Shown here: piece after piece, positions 16,092 to 24,964 of the stretch
How positions within the stretch are numbered: position 1 is the first letter of the stretch
How the letters are laid out: every line of letters begins with the position of its first letter
Source: Porticoccus sp950063125
GTDB lineage: Bacteria > Pseudomonadota > Gammaproteobacteria > Pseudomonadales > Porticoccaceae
DNA: 64,000 bases
Assembly (NCBI RefSeq): GCF_963973895.1
Contig: NZ_CAXBBF010000001.1
Direction: 5' to 3' (one strand)
The notes under the pieces: generated by a model
Told to the model about the DNA's origin: nothing
Seen by the model: the letters and a program-made list of their open reading frames with translations, nothing else
Database searches by the model: none
Made by a program: the position numbers and the translations under genes

Positions 16092-17306
16092 TCAGCCCCT
16101 CTGTTGAGCGGCTTCGACAAACCTGCGGATGCGCATGGCCGCTTCCCTGCATTCCTCCAGAGGTGCTACCAGTGCCATACGTACTCTGTTTTCTCCCGGA
16201 TTGATGTCATTAGCTGTGCGCGCCAGATAGCGGCCGGGCAGGACAGTAATATGCTGTTGCCTGAACAGTTCCCTGGCAAAGTCTTCATCACTGCCAATGT
16301 TTGCCCCGCGGGTATCTGCCCACAAATAAAAGCCGGCATCCGGCATGCTTAATGGCAGCACGGGTTCGAGGATTTCTCTGAATATTGCAAATTTCTGCCG
16401 GTATTGATGGCGGTTGTCCCGTACATGCTGCTCATCTCGCCAGGCGGCAATACTGGCCAGTTGTGACGGGACCGGCATGGCGCAGCCGTGATAGGTGCGG
16501 TAGCGCAAAAAATTTGCCAGGATACGACTGTCACCCGCCACAAATCCGGATCTTAGGCCCGGTAAATTGGAGCGTTTCGACAGGCTGTGAAATACCACGC
16601 AGCGATCATAACTGTGACGACCCATTTGTGCGCAAGCCTCCAGCAAACCGATTGGTGGATTATTTTCATCGGGGTAAATTTCTGAATAACACTCATCGCT
16701 GGCGATAGTGAAATCGTATTGATCTGCGAGTTGGATTAGCGATTGTAATGTATCGATATCCAGCACTGCGCCGGACGGGTTGCCCGGTGAGCAGATGTAA
16801 ATAAGTTGGCACTGCTGCCAGATCTTCGGTGAAACGGATGCCCAATCCGGGCAAAAACCATTGTCTGCCGTGCAGTTGAGAAAATGCAGCCTCGCGCCAG
16901 CGAGCAGGGCGGCGCCCTCGTAGATCTGGTAAAACGGATTGGGGCTCACGACCACCGGATCGTTACTGCGGTTTATGACCACCTGGGCAAAGGCAAACAG
17001 CGCTTCTCTGGTGCCATTGACCGGTAGCACCTGAGTTTCGGGGCATACAGTCTGAAGTCTGAATCGTTGACACAGCCATTCGGCTATCGTCTCGCGAAGT
17101 TCCGGAAGACCCTTGGTCAGTGGGTAGGCCGAGAGTTTATCCAGGGCATTGGCGAGAGTCTCCCTGACGAATTCCGGCGGCGGGTGTTTTGGCTCACCGA
17201 TAGATAGCGCAATATGGGTGAGCGCTGCTGGTGGTGAAATGCCCGATTTGAGCGCGTTGAGTTTCTCAAAGGGGTAGGGGTGTAGCTTGTTAAGGTCAAT
17301 GTTCAT
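16092..17306 (-). CDS. dapC: Succinyldiaminopimelate aminotransferase
   Basis: PLP-dependent class I/II aminotransferase that converts N-succinyl-2-amino-6-ketopimelate to succinyl-DAP with glutamate. The 404-residue protein starts with the family-typical MNIDLNKLHPYPFEKL, has PGNPSGAVLD and ASDECYSEIY in the cofactor region and the PLP lysine in FHSLSKRSNLPGLRSGF. It sits between glnD and nth on the minus strand; glnD-dapC is the Pseudomonas order. Together with dapA, dapD and dapE in the window it shows the succinylase route to DAP. Confidence 0.95.
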   Translation of the reverse strand: MNIDLNKLHPYPFEKLNALKSGISPPAALTHIALSIGEPKHPPPEFVRETLANALDKLSAYPLTKGLPELRETIAEWLCQRFRLQTVCPETQVLPVNGTREALFAFAQVVINRSNDPVVVSPNPFYQIYEGAALLAGARLHFLNCTADNGFCPDWASVSPKIWQQCQLIYICSPGNPSGAVLDIDTLQSLIQLADQYDFTIASDECYSEIYPDENNPPIGLLEACAQMGRHSYDRCVVFHSLSKRSNLPGLRSGFVAGDSRILANFLRYRTYHGCAMPVPSQLASIAAWRDEQHVRDNRHQYRQKFAIFREILEPVLPLSMPDAGFYLWADTRGANIGSDEDFARELFRQQHITVLPGRYLARTANDINPGENRVRMALVAPLEECREAAMRIRRFVEAAQQRG

Positions 17307-17353
17307 ACGATCATCGGTTTATTGTGAGCAGTTGATGGCAGAATGTTCGGTTT

Positions 17354-20065
17354 CTATTGCCACAGCTTCATCTTTTGCAACGGGGCCCCTTCAATATCTT
17401 CCTTGTTGCGGGCATCCAGTTCCCGGCAGATGGTATCGCGCAATTGTTCGCAGAATGCCGCGTCACTGAGTGGCTGATAATCCATATCGACCAGTGAGAA
17501 GACATCTTCCACCCGCTCGCCAAGGGTCGCAATTTTGGCGCTCAATAGTCGTAGACGAAACTGCATAAAAATTCTGCCTAAATGCGCGAGCAGCCCGGGA
17601 CGATCGGGCGTAATCACTTCCAGAATGGTTGCACTCTTCCCGATATCATTGCTGATGCTGGCGATGGTTCGCATCGTAAAGTGTTTGAGGTGCCTCGGTG
17701 TCCGTCTGTTTACGTTGAACATGGCGGGTGTTGGGTTTTTCAGCGTTTCTGAGAGGGTGCGCTGGATTTTGAGCAGCATCTCGGTTTTTTGCCCGAAGGG
17801 TTCGTTGTGCTCGTTCAGCACATAAAAAGTGTCAAAGGTATGGCCTTCTGTATCCCTGTGCAGGCGGGCATCCTGGATGTTTAGCTGAAGATGATCGAGC
17901 GTAGCTGCAGTGGTGGGAAATACGTTATTGATTCCTTTGGTATGAATAAAAATCTGTGTGGCAATCGGGACTTCTACACCGGCGTCCTGTATTAAAATAA
18001 CCGGGTCCGAGCTGTCGCCCTGTGCGGCGATGGCCGCAGTATAGGTGGCAATATCATCGGCCCTCTCCCTGAGGAAGAACTCGTCATCGACATTCCCCCA
18101 GATTGCGCGGGCACTTTCCTCATCAATCCCCAATTCGGCCAGTTGATTAATGGCGGACAGTCGGTTGCTGTCCACCCACACGCTTCGGTCAACCGGATTT
18201 TCCAGGCCGCGCTGCAATGCTCGCTTGGTTTCGGAGTAGAGTTGATGCATCAGGGCCGCTTTCCAGGCAGTCCAGAGAGTCGGGTTGGTGGCAGTGATAT
18301 CGGCAACGGTTAAAACAAACAGGTAGTCCAGCTGCAGCTGGTTGCCGACCAATTTCGCAAATTTATAAATAACGTCCGGGTCGGAAATATCCGTGCGCTG
18401 TGAAGCGTTTGACATTAGCAAGTGGTGTTCCACCAGCCAGGCAATCAATTTTATCTCTTCGGTGGGCAAACCGTGTCTGCGACAAAAATCGGCGGCATCC
18501 ATGGCGCCCAGCGCTGAGTGATCTCCCCCTCGTCCCTTGGCAATGTCGTGGTAAAGCCCGGCAATGAAAGCCAGTTCAGGTTTCGGCAGGTTTTTATAAA
18601 TATGTGCAGCTACGGGAAATTCTTCTGCCACCTCCGGCCGGTCGAACAACCGCATATTCTTGATAAGCTGGAGCGTATGTGCATCTACCGGGTAACGGTG
18701 AAAAAGATCGTGCTGGGTCTGACCTATAATTTGCCCAAACTCCGGCAGATACCGTCCCAGAATGCCATAACGGGTCATGCGCTGGAGTTGGGTGCTCATT
18801 TTGTGGGGGCAGCGGAGTAAACGGAGAAACAGGGCCTTGTTTTGAGGTTCATTGCGGAAATCGTCGCCGATCAGTTTGCGGTGCTGGCGGATCTGGCGGA
18901 TTGTGGCGGCACGAATGCCCTGAATATTGTCGTTCTCACCGAGCAGGCAGAAAATTTCCAGCAGGGCAGATGGGTATTTGGCAAAAATATACTCACCCAG
19001 TGTTTCGATATGGTTGTCGCGAACCTGGAACCGATCATTCAGTGCGTAGACATTTTTTGCCTTATCTTTGCGCAAAATGGCTTCATCGAGATACTGCAAC
19101 ATGACATCGTTTAGCTCCCGCATAGAGAGTACGACCTGATAGTAATGCTGCATGAATTTCTCAACGCCGAGGCGCTCTTCGCTGTCATGATACCCGAACA
19201 TTGCGGCCAGCTTGCGCTGATAGTCGAACTGTAGTCTTTCTTCAGGGCGCTCCGCGATGAGGTGTAAACCGTAGCGAACTTTCCACAAAAAGGCTTCGCC
19301 CCGTTTCAGCTGCAGGTATTCCTCTGGTGTGAGGAAATCCCTGCCAACCAGCTCTTCCAGTGACTCGACATTAAAATGGCGCTTGGCTACCCAGTTGATC
19401 ATCTGAATGTCGCGCAGGCCGCCGGGTGCCTCCTTGATGTTAGGTTCCAGATTGTATTCCGTATTGCCGTGCTTGTTGTGCCGTTCGATCTGCTCATCCC
19501 ATTTGGCACGAAAGAACTGCTTATCCGGCCAGATACGCTTCGGACCGGTTTTTTTGACCATCGCGAGACGGAGTTTTTCATCGCCGGCAATGGTGCGGGT
19601 TTCCATCAGGTTGGTGGCAATGGTGATATCAAACCGGGCTTCGGCAACGCATTCCGACAGAGAGCGCACACTGTGACCAATCTTCAGCTGAATATCCCAG
19701 AGAAAGGTGAGAAATCCTTCGATACTGCGCTGGTGACGTCTCGGGTTGCCGCGCCTGATCAGCAGCATCAGGTCAATATCCGACTGCGGGTGCAGCTCGC
19801 CACGGCCGTAACCACCCACTGCGATCAGACAGATATTTTTTCCCCAGTCGAATTGTGCCCAGGCGTGTCGTAGAATAAGGTCCATGAAACCGGCACGTTC
19901 AGCGATCAGGTTGGCGGTTTGTTCTCCCTCATGAAACCGGGCATTGAAATGCGAGTTGGCAGCGGCGATGGCATTCTTGAAGACGGGAATGGGGTTGCAA
20001 TTATTGAGGTCTTCCCGGAAACGGCGTTCGTCAAAAAAAAGTAGTGGTTTTGCGTGTCTGTTCAT
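17354..20065 (-). CDS. glnD: Bifunctional uridylyltransferase / uridylyl-removing enzyme
   Basis: Central nitrogen sensor that uridylylates PII proteins when glutamine is low and removes UMP when it is high. The 903-residue protein has the nucleotidyltransferase motif GGYGRGELHPQSDIDLML near residue 80-100, an HD domain (LYHDIAKGRGGDHSALG near 520) and two C-terminal ACT domains (about 700-790 and 815-890; LEVITPDRPGLLAHLGRIF). ATG at 20065 overlaps the map stop by one base (TAATG); GTG at 20071 is an alternative start. Confidence 0.96.
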   Translation of the reverse strand: MNRHAKPLLFFDERRFREDLNNCNPIPVFKNAIAAANSHFNARFHEGEQTANLIAERAGFMDLILRHAWAQFDWGKNICLIAVGGYGRGELHPQSDIDLMLLIRRGNPRRHQRSIEGFLTFLWDIQLKIGHSVRSLSECVAEARFDITIATNLMETRTIAGDEKLRLAMVKKTGPKRIWPDKQFFRAKWDEQIERHNKHGNTEYNLEPNIKEAPGGLRDIQMINWVAKRHFNVESLEELVGRDFLTPEEYLQLKRGEAFLWKVRYGLHLIAERPEERLQFDYQRKLAAMFGYHDSEERLGVEKFMQHYYQVVLSMRELNDVMLQYLDEAILRKDKAKNVYALNDRFQVRDNHIETLGEYIFAKYPSALLEIFCLLGENDNIQGIRAATIRQIRQHRKLIGDDFRNEPQNKALFLRLLRCPHKMSTQLQRMTRYGILGRYLPEFGQIIGQTQHDLFHRYPVDAHTLQLIKNMRLFDRPEVAEEFPVAAHIYKNLPKPELAFIAGLYHDIAKGRGGDHSALGAMDAADFCRRHGLPTEEIKLIAWLVEHHLLMSNASQRTDISDPDVIYKFAKLVGNQLQLDYLFVLTVADITATNPTLWTAWKAALMHQLYSETKRALQRGLENPVDRSVWVDSNRLSAINQLAELGIDEESARAIWGNVDDEFFLRERADDIATYTAAIAAQGDSSDPVILIQDAGVEVPIATQIFIHTKGINNVFPTTAATLDHLQLNIQDARLHRDTEGHTFDTFYVLNEHNEPFGQKTEMLLKIQRTLSETLKNPTPAMFNVNRRTPRHLKHFTMRTIASISNDIGKSATILEVITPDRPGLLAHLGRIFMQFRLRLLSAKIATLGERVEDVFSLVDMDYQPLSDAAFCEQLRDTICRELDARNKEDIEGAPLQKMKLWQ

Positions 20066-20835
20066 TACCACTGCTCATCGGTGCGTGCCGTGAGTACTTC
20101 AACGCCATCAGCGGTGACTGCGAGCGTATGTTCCCATTGAGCGGATAAGCGGCCATCCCGGGTTTCGACCGTCCAGCCGTCTTTCTTCAGCTTGGTGTGG
20201 TGTTTACCGGCATTCAGCATCGGCTCAATGGTAAATGTCATCCCTTGCTGGAGCGTCATGCCAGTATCCGGTTTGCCAAAGTGAAGTACCTGGGGATCCT
20301 GGTGAAATTCTGTACCGATGCCGTGTCCGCAGTAGTCTCGGACAACGCTATAGTAGTTGGCCTCGGCATGTTGCTGAATGATATGACCGATATCACCCAG
20401 CCGGATACCGGGGCGAACAATATTGATCGCTTTGTAAAGGCATTCCTGTGTCACTTTTATCAAACGTACGGCATGCTCCGGTACATCACCAATGCAAAAC
20501 ATTTTACTGGTATCGCCGAAGTAGCCATCCTTTATCACCGTGATATCAATATTGAGTATGTCGCCGTTTTTCAACACTTTCTTTGCCGAAGGTATCCCGT
20601 GACAGACGACTTGATTGACCGAGGTGCAGATGGACTTCGGAAAGCCGCGATAGTTGAGCGGGGCGGGAATGGTGTGTTGTTCATTGACCATGTAATTGTG
20701 GCAAATGTTGTCCAGTTCCCCGGTGGAGACCCCGGCCACCACGTAGGGCTCTATCATTTCCAGCACCTCGGCGGCCAGTCGGCCGGCCACGCGCATTTTC
20801 TCCAGTTCTTCGGCGGTTTTCAGTGTGACTGCCAT
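20065..20835 (-). CDS. map: Methionine aminopeptidase, type I
   Basis: Removes N-terminal methionine from nascent proteins. The 256-residue product shows the metal ligands in context: INIDITVIKDGYFGDTSKMF (two Asp), GHGIGTEFHQDP (His), FTIEPML (Glu) and SAQWEHT (Glu). The frame opens at a TTG (20856), but ATG at 20835 gives the usual MAVTLKTAEELEKMR start. map and rpsB are divergent with about 260 bp between them, a widely conserved arrangement, and glnD is translationally coupled downstream. Confidence 0.96.
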   Translation of the reverse strand: MAVTLKTAEELEKMRVAGRLAAEVLEMIEPYVVAGVSTGELDNICHNYMVNEQHTIPAPLNYRGFPKSICTSVNQVVCHGIPSAKKVLKNGDILNIDITVIKDGYFGDTSKMFCIGDVPEHAVRLIKVTQECLYKAINIVRPGIRLGDIGHIIQQHAEANYYSVVRDYCGHGIGTEFHQDPQVLHFGKPDTGMTLQQGMTFTIEPMLNAGKHHTKLKKDGWTVETRDGRLSAQWEHTLAVTADGVEVLTARTDEQW

Positions 20836-20926
20836 ATATATCTGTTCCGTTGTCAAGGATCAAAACAGCGCATTGTATCGGATTGTCTCAACCAGTGGCA
20901 GATTCCCCGGAAATAGCGGTTTCATC

Positions 20927-20955
20927 TTCAATAAGGCCTGCTTTTGTGGTATAAA
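20927..20955 (+). promoter_or_regulatory. Candidate rpsB promoter
   Basis: TTCAAT at 20927-20932, a 17-nt spacer and TATAAA at 20950-20955, followed by a GC-rich stretch (GCGCACCGC) of the kind seen at stringently controlled promoters. It would give a leader of roughly 135 nt, including GGTTTAACCCTAACC just before the gene. A long rpsB leader is known in E. coli to carry S2 autoregulation. Confidence 0.45.
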
Positions 20956-21098
20956 GCGCACCGCTCTGAAGCCAATGGTTTTCTGGCGTAACGCAATCCT
21001 AACGACACACACGTATCGACACATCGGTCTGGGTGCCTGCAAAGCGGGTTGACCGGTGGGATATGTGGAGGTTTAACCCTAACCAGGACGATATTATT

Positions 21099-21860
21099 AT
21101 GACTACTGTAACCATGCGTGACATGTTGCAGGCCGGTGTCCATTTTGGTCACCAGACCCGCTTCTGGAATCCCAAAATGGATAAATTCATTTTCGGTGCC
21201 CGCAATAAAATCCATATTCTCAATCTTGAGCACACGGTTCCCGCTTTTAACGATGCGCTGGAAATCGTTCGTCAGGTCGCCGCCAACGGCAATAAAGTAC
21301 TGATGGTTGGCACCAAGCGTGCTGCACAAAAGGCTATTGTCGAACAGGCTGAGCGCGCGGGCATGCCCTATGTGAGCCACCGCTGGCTCGGCGGCATGCT
21401 GACCAATTACAAAACGATCCGTGCGTCCATTCGCCGCTTCCGTGAACTGGAAACCCAGAGTCAGGATGGCACATTCGACAGGCTGACCAAAAAAGAAGCG
21501 CTGATGAGAACGCGCCTCATGGAGAAGCTCGAGCGCTCTATTGGTGGCATCAAGGATATGGGCGGTTTGCCCGATATGTTGTTTGTGATCGATGTGGATC
21601 ACGAACGCATTGCTATCCAGGAAGCCAATAAACTGGGTATCCCCGTCATTGGTGTCGTTGACACCAACAGTAATCCGGACGGTGTGGATTACGTGATCCC
21701 CGGTAATGATGACGCCATTCGTGCCATCAAGCTCTATACCACGGCTGTTGCCGATGCCATTCTGGAGGGCAAAGCCCAGTCTGCCAACGCCACCAGTAAA
21801 GACGAGTTTGTTGAGGTGGTAGAAGGCGAAGCTGCTGCTACAGAGGCGGCTGGCGAATAA
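21099..21860 (+). CDS. rpsB: 30S ribosomal protein S2
   Basis: Essential small-subunit protein, 253 residues. The family start MTTVTMRDMLQAGVHFGHQT is clear, followed by WNPKMDKFIFGARNKIHI, RWLGGMLTNYKT and GIPVIGVVDTNSNPDGVDY. The frame is open from 21033, but ATG at 21099 gives the conserved N-terminus. The acidic C-terminal tail (EVVEGEAAATEAAGE) is variable in the family. It begins the conserved rpsB-tsf-pyrH-frr block, with an attenuator hairpin between rpsB and tsf. Confidence 0.98.
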   Translation: MTTVTMRDMLQAGVHFGHQTRFWNPKMDKFIFGARNKIHILNLEHTVPAFNDALEIVRQVAANGNKVLMVGTKRAAQKAIVEQAERAGMPYVSHRWLGGMLTNYKTIRASIRRFRELETQSQDGTFDRLTKKEALMRTRLMEKLERSIGGIKDMGGLPDMLFVIDVDHERIAIQEANKLGIPVIGVVDTNSNPDGVDYVIPGNDDAIRAIKLYTTAVADAILEGKAQSANATSKDEFVEVVEGEAAATEAAGE

Positions 21861-21892
21861 ATAGCTGCTTCATATGCATGAGCGCTGCTAAA

Positions 21893-21918
21893 AAAAGAGG
21901 GGGCCTGCCCCCTCTTTT
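21893..21918 (+). terminator. Terminator/attenuator between rpsB and tsf
   Basis: An 11-bp perfect stem (AAAAGAGGGGG at 21893-21903, CCCCCTCTTTT at 21908-21918) with a 4-nt loop. The four Ts at the end of the stem are followed by CCAATTTAA, so termination is probably partial. A similarly placed attenuator lowers tsf relative to rpsB in E. coli. Confidence 0.7.
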
Positions 21919-21953
21919 CCAATTTAATTAAAATGATTGAGAGGAATGAACCG

Positions 21954-22817
21954 ATGTCAGCAATTTCTGCATCCCTGGTGAAAGAGCTGCGTGAGCGCAC
22001 TGGGTTGGGCATGATGGAATGTAAAAAAGCGCTGGTGGAAGCAAACGGGGATATCGAAAAAGCGATAGATGATCTGCGTAAGTCGAGCGGCCTGAAGGCT
22101 GCCAAAAAAGCCGGTCGCACCGCCGCTGAAGGGGTTGTGGCGATCAAGGTGGCCGACGACAACAGCTATGGCGTGTTGGTCGAAATCAACAGTGAAACGG
22201 ATTTTGTCGCTCGCGATGACAGCTTCCTGTCCTTTGTCAGCTCTGTGGTCGAGAAAGCCTTTGCCGATAAGCAGACTGATGCTGCTGCATTGGCCAATGA
22301 CGTGGAAGAGGTTCGTCAGGAGCTGGTTCAGAAAATAGGTGAAAACATCTCGGTTCGTCGAGTGATTCTGCAAGAGGCGCCAGTGGTTGGCAGTTATGTG
22401 CACAATAACAACCGTATTGGTGTGCTGGTGTCTATTTCCGGTGGTAATGCCGAGCTGGCTAAAGACATTGCCATGCATGTGGCTGCGGTCAATCCTCAAG
22501 TGGTGAATCCTGAGGACATGCCTGAGGAATTGTTGGCCAAAGAGCGCGAGATTTTTTCAGTACAAGCCAGAGAGAGCGGCAAGCCAGAAGAAATTATCGA
22601 GAAGATGATCGAGGGTCGGATCAACAAGTTCCTTGCCGAGTCAAGCCTGGTTGCTCAGCCCTTTGTCAAGGATCCCGATGTGAAAGTTGGCAAACTGTTG
22701 AAGGATGCCGGTGCTGAGGTTCTCTCGTTTACCCGCTTTGAAGTCGGTGAGGGAATCGAGCGAGAAGAGGTTGATTTTGCTGCAGAAGTCGCAGCCCAGG
22801 TTGGCTCTGCCAAGTAA
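21954..22817 (+). CDS. tsf: Translation elongation factor Ts
   Basis: Guanine-nucleotide exchange factor that recycles EF-Tu. The 287-residue protein has the N-terminal UBA-like part with VKELRERTGLGMMECKKAL and the exchange motif SETDFVARDDSF near residue 77. ATG at 21954 with GAGG about 9 nt upstream is preferred over ATG at 21933. It follows rpsB across a hairpin and is followed by a second hairpin before pyrH. Confidence 0.98.
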   Translation: MSAISASLVKELRERTGLGMMECKKALVEANGDIEKAIDDLRKSSGLKAAKKAGRTAAEGVVAIKVADDNSYGVLVEINSETDFVARDDSFLSFVSSVVEKAFADKQTDAAALANDVEEVRQELVQKIGENISVRRVILQEAPVVGSYVHNNNRIGVLVSISGGNAELAKDIAMHVAAVNPQVVNPEDMPEELLAKEREIFSVQARESGKPEEIIEKMIEGRINKFLAESSLVAQPFVKDPDVKVGKLLKDAGAEVLSFTRFEVGEGIEREEVDFAAEVAAQVGSAK

Positions 22818-22828
22818 TCACGATGGCG

Positions 22829-22853
22829 ACGGGGGCTTCGGCCCCCGTTATTA
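22829..22853 (+). terminator. Terminator between tsf and pyrH
   Basis: An 8-bp stem (ACGGGGGC at 22829-22836, GCCCCCGT at 22841-22848) capped by a TTCG tetraloop and followed by TATTATG. The T-run is short, so read-through into pyrH is likely. Confidence 0.65.
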
Positions 22854-22892
22854 TGTAGGCCCTTGAAAGTTTAGCCATGGAGAACATTTCCT

Positions 22893-23630
22893 ATGCCCGG
22901 TTCGAGAGACAAAAAGTACAAACGGATACTTCTTAAACTCAGCGGCGAGGAATTAATGGGTGAAGAGGGTTTTGGTATCGACCCGAAGGTGCTCGACCGC
23001 ATGGCACTTGAGATCGGTCAGTTAATCGGCATCGGCGTTCAGGTGGGTCTGGTGATTGGTGGTGGCAATCTGTTCCGTGGTGCAGCGTTGCATGCGGCGG
23101 GTATGGAACGGGTCACCGGTGATCATATGGGCATGTTGGCAACCATGATGAATGGTCTGGCGATGCGCGATGCCCTTGATCGAAATAATATTTCTGCCCG
23201 GGTTATGTCAGCCATACCGATGAGTGGGGTAGTCGAGCATTATGATCGCCGCACGGCCATGCGCTATCTGACCGGTGGTGACGTGGTGATTTTTGCAGCC
23301 GGTACAGGCAATCCTTTTTTTACGACGGACTCTGCAGCCTGTCTCCGGGGAATTGAGATCGATGCCGGTATCGTATTGAAGGCAACCAAAGTGGACGGTG
23401 TATACTCTGCCGATCCTATGAAAGACCCTGAGGCTACTATGTTCAGTCGTCTCACCTATGACCAGGTCATTGAGAAAAAGCTTGCGGTAATGGATCTCAC
23501 CGCAATATGCCTGTGTCGTGAGCATCATATGCCATTGCGGGTATTTCGTATGTCCAAACCCGGCGCCCTGCTGAATATTGTGGTCGGCAGTGATGAGGGA
23601 ACCCTGATTGAGGAAAGTGTTAATGATTGA
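22893..23630 (+). CDS. pyrH: UMP kinase
   Basis: Hexameric bacterial UMP kinase that makes UDP from UMP and ATP and is regulated by GTP and UTP. The 245-residue sequence has KRILLKLSGEELMG at the start, VIGGGNLFRG near 52, the UMP-binding AGTGNPFFTTDSAACLR near 140 and KATKVDGVYSADP near 168. The end overlaps frr by 8 nt, showing translational coupling in the tsf-pyrH-frr block. Confidence 0.98.
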   Translation: MPGSRDKKYKRILLKLSGEELMGEEGFGIDPKVLDRMALEIGQLIGIGVQVGLVIGGGNLFRGAALHAAGMERVTGDHMGMLATMMNGLAMRDALDRNNISARVMSAIPMSGVVEHYDRRTAMRYLTGGDVVIFAAGTGNPFFTTDSAACLRGIEIDAGIVLKATKVDGVYSADPMKDPEATMFSRLTYDQVIEKKLAVMDLTAICLCREHHMPLRVFRMSKPGALLNIVVGSDEGTLIEESVND

Positions 23631-24180
23631 AGATCTGAAAAAAGATGCTGAATCGCGTATGGCAAAAAGTGTCGATGCCCTGAGCCATGCCTTCAATAAA
23701 ATTCGCACGGGTCGCGCGCATCCCAGCATACTGGATGGTTTGACTGTGTCTTACTACGGTGTCGAAACACCATTGAATCAAGTCGGCAATGTCAACGTGC
23801 TCGACGCGCGGACATTGTCTGTTTCTGTATGGGAAAGGGCATTGGTGCCCGAGGTGGAAAAGGCGATCATCAAATCCGACCTGGGATTGAACCCGTCTAC
23901 CACCGGAGAGCTGATTCGGATACCCATGCCGGCATTGACGGAAGAGACCCGCAAAGGTTTTACCAAACAGGCCAGATCAGAGGCGGAATCGACCCGTGTA
24001 GCCATCCGCAATGTTCGCCGTGATGTGATGTCCGATATCAAGGAGTTGCTCAAGGAAAAGGATATCAGTGAAGACGACGAACGGCGCGCCAATGAGAGTA
24101 TCCAGAAGATAACCGACAAATATATCCAGTTGGTGGATAAAGCGCTGGCTGCCAAAGAAGTCGATTTGATGGAAATCTGA
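23623..24180 (+). CDS. frr: Ribosome recycling factor
   Basis: With EF-G it splits post-termination ribosomes. The product is 185 residues, the standard length. Conserved parts are FNKIRTGRAHPSILDGL, YYGVETPLNQVGNVNV and VRRDVMSDIKELLKEK. ATG at 23623 lies inside the end of pyrH and has GAGGAAA upstream; the frame is open further upstream to 23608, but that would lengthen the N-terminus beyond the family norm. Confidence 0.98.
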   Translation: MIEDLKKDAESRMAKSVDALSHAFNKIRTGRAHPSILDGLTVSYYGVETPLNQVGNVNVLDARTLSVSVWERALVPEVEKAIIKSDLGLNPSTTGELIRIPMPALTEETRKGFTKQARSEAESTRVAIRNVRRDVMSDIKELLKEKDISEDDERRANESIQKITDKYIQLVDKALAAKEVDLMEI

Positions 24181-24205
24181 TCCTTGGATCGCTGTCTGTT
24201 CAAGT

Positions 24206-24964
24206 ATGAAACCGTCTAGCAAGGAGCCTGAAAAGGTTCATCCGTTGCGGCATGTGGCTATTATCATGGATGGTAATAATCGCTGGGCTGCCATGCGGGA
24301 CTTGCCCGGAAGCGCTGGCCATGAAGTCGGGGTTAATCGGGTTCGCGATGTGCTGGACGCCTGCCAGAAACATAACGTTGAAGTGATTACGTTATTTGCC
24401 TTTAGTAGTGAAAACTGGAAGCGCCCAGATCTTGAAGTCCGGGCGCTGATGGCACTATTGACCTCCTACCTTAAAAAAGAGGTTCGACAACTGGTTGAAC
24501 GGGGTATCAAACTGCGGTTTATCGGTCGTCGTGATAATTTCAGTCCCCGGTTGAACAATTTGATCACCGAGAGTGAGGCATTGACCTCGGCAGGCAGGCA
24601 GACCTTGGTGCTGGCGGTTGATTATGGCGGTCGATGGGAGATCACTGAGGCCGCCCGAAAACTGGCGGGTCTGGTTCAACAGGGCAGGCTGAAGCCGGAA
24701 GAAATTACCGAGCAATTGATGCAAAGTCATATGTCGTTGACAGACTTGCCTCCCCCGGATCTTTGTATTCGAACAGCCGGTGAGCAACGAATCAGTAACT
24801 TCATGTTGTGGCATATGGCCTATACCGAGTTCTATTTTGCCGATTGTTACTGGCCGGATTTCGATGGATTGGCATTTGATCGGGCCATTGATGAGTATCA
24901 TCGCCGGCAACGACGTTTTGGCAAGCGGGAAACCGGGCCAGAGGGTAGTCGACGACATGCTTAG
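24206..24964 (+). CDS. uppS: Undecaprenyl diphosphate synthase (cis-prenyltransferase)
   Basis: Condenses eight isopentenyl units on farnesyl diphosphate to form the C55 lipid carrier for peptidoglycan and O-antigen. The 252-residue protein shows the catalytic-aspartate motif HVAIIMDGNNRWA near residue 25, FAFSSENWKRP, and the C-terminal DLCIRTAGEQRISNFMLW region. It overlaps cdsA by 8 nt. Its product is the likely substrate of the DUF368 protein at 52630-53568 after dephosphorylation. Confidence 0.97.
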   Translation: MKPSSKEPEKVHPLRHVAIIMDGNNRWAAMRDLPGSAGHEVGVNRVRDVLDACQKHNVEVITLFAFSSENWKRPDLEVRALMALLTSYLKKEVRQLVERGIKLRFIGRRDNFSPRLNNLITESEALTSAGRQTLVLAVDYGGRWEITEAARKLAGLVQQGRLKPEEITEQLMQSHMSLTDLPPPDLCIRTAGEQRISNFMLWHMAYTEFYFADCYWPDFDGLAFDRAIDEYHRRQRRFGKRETGPEGSRRHA

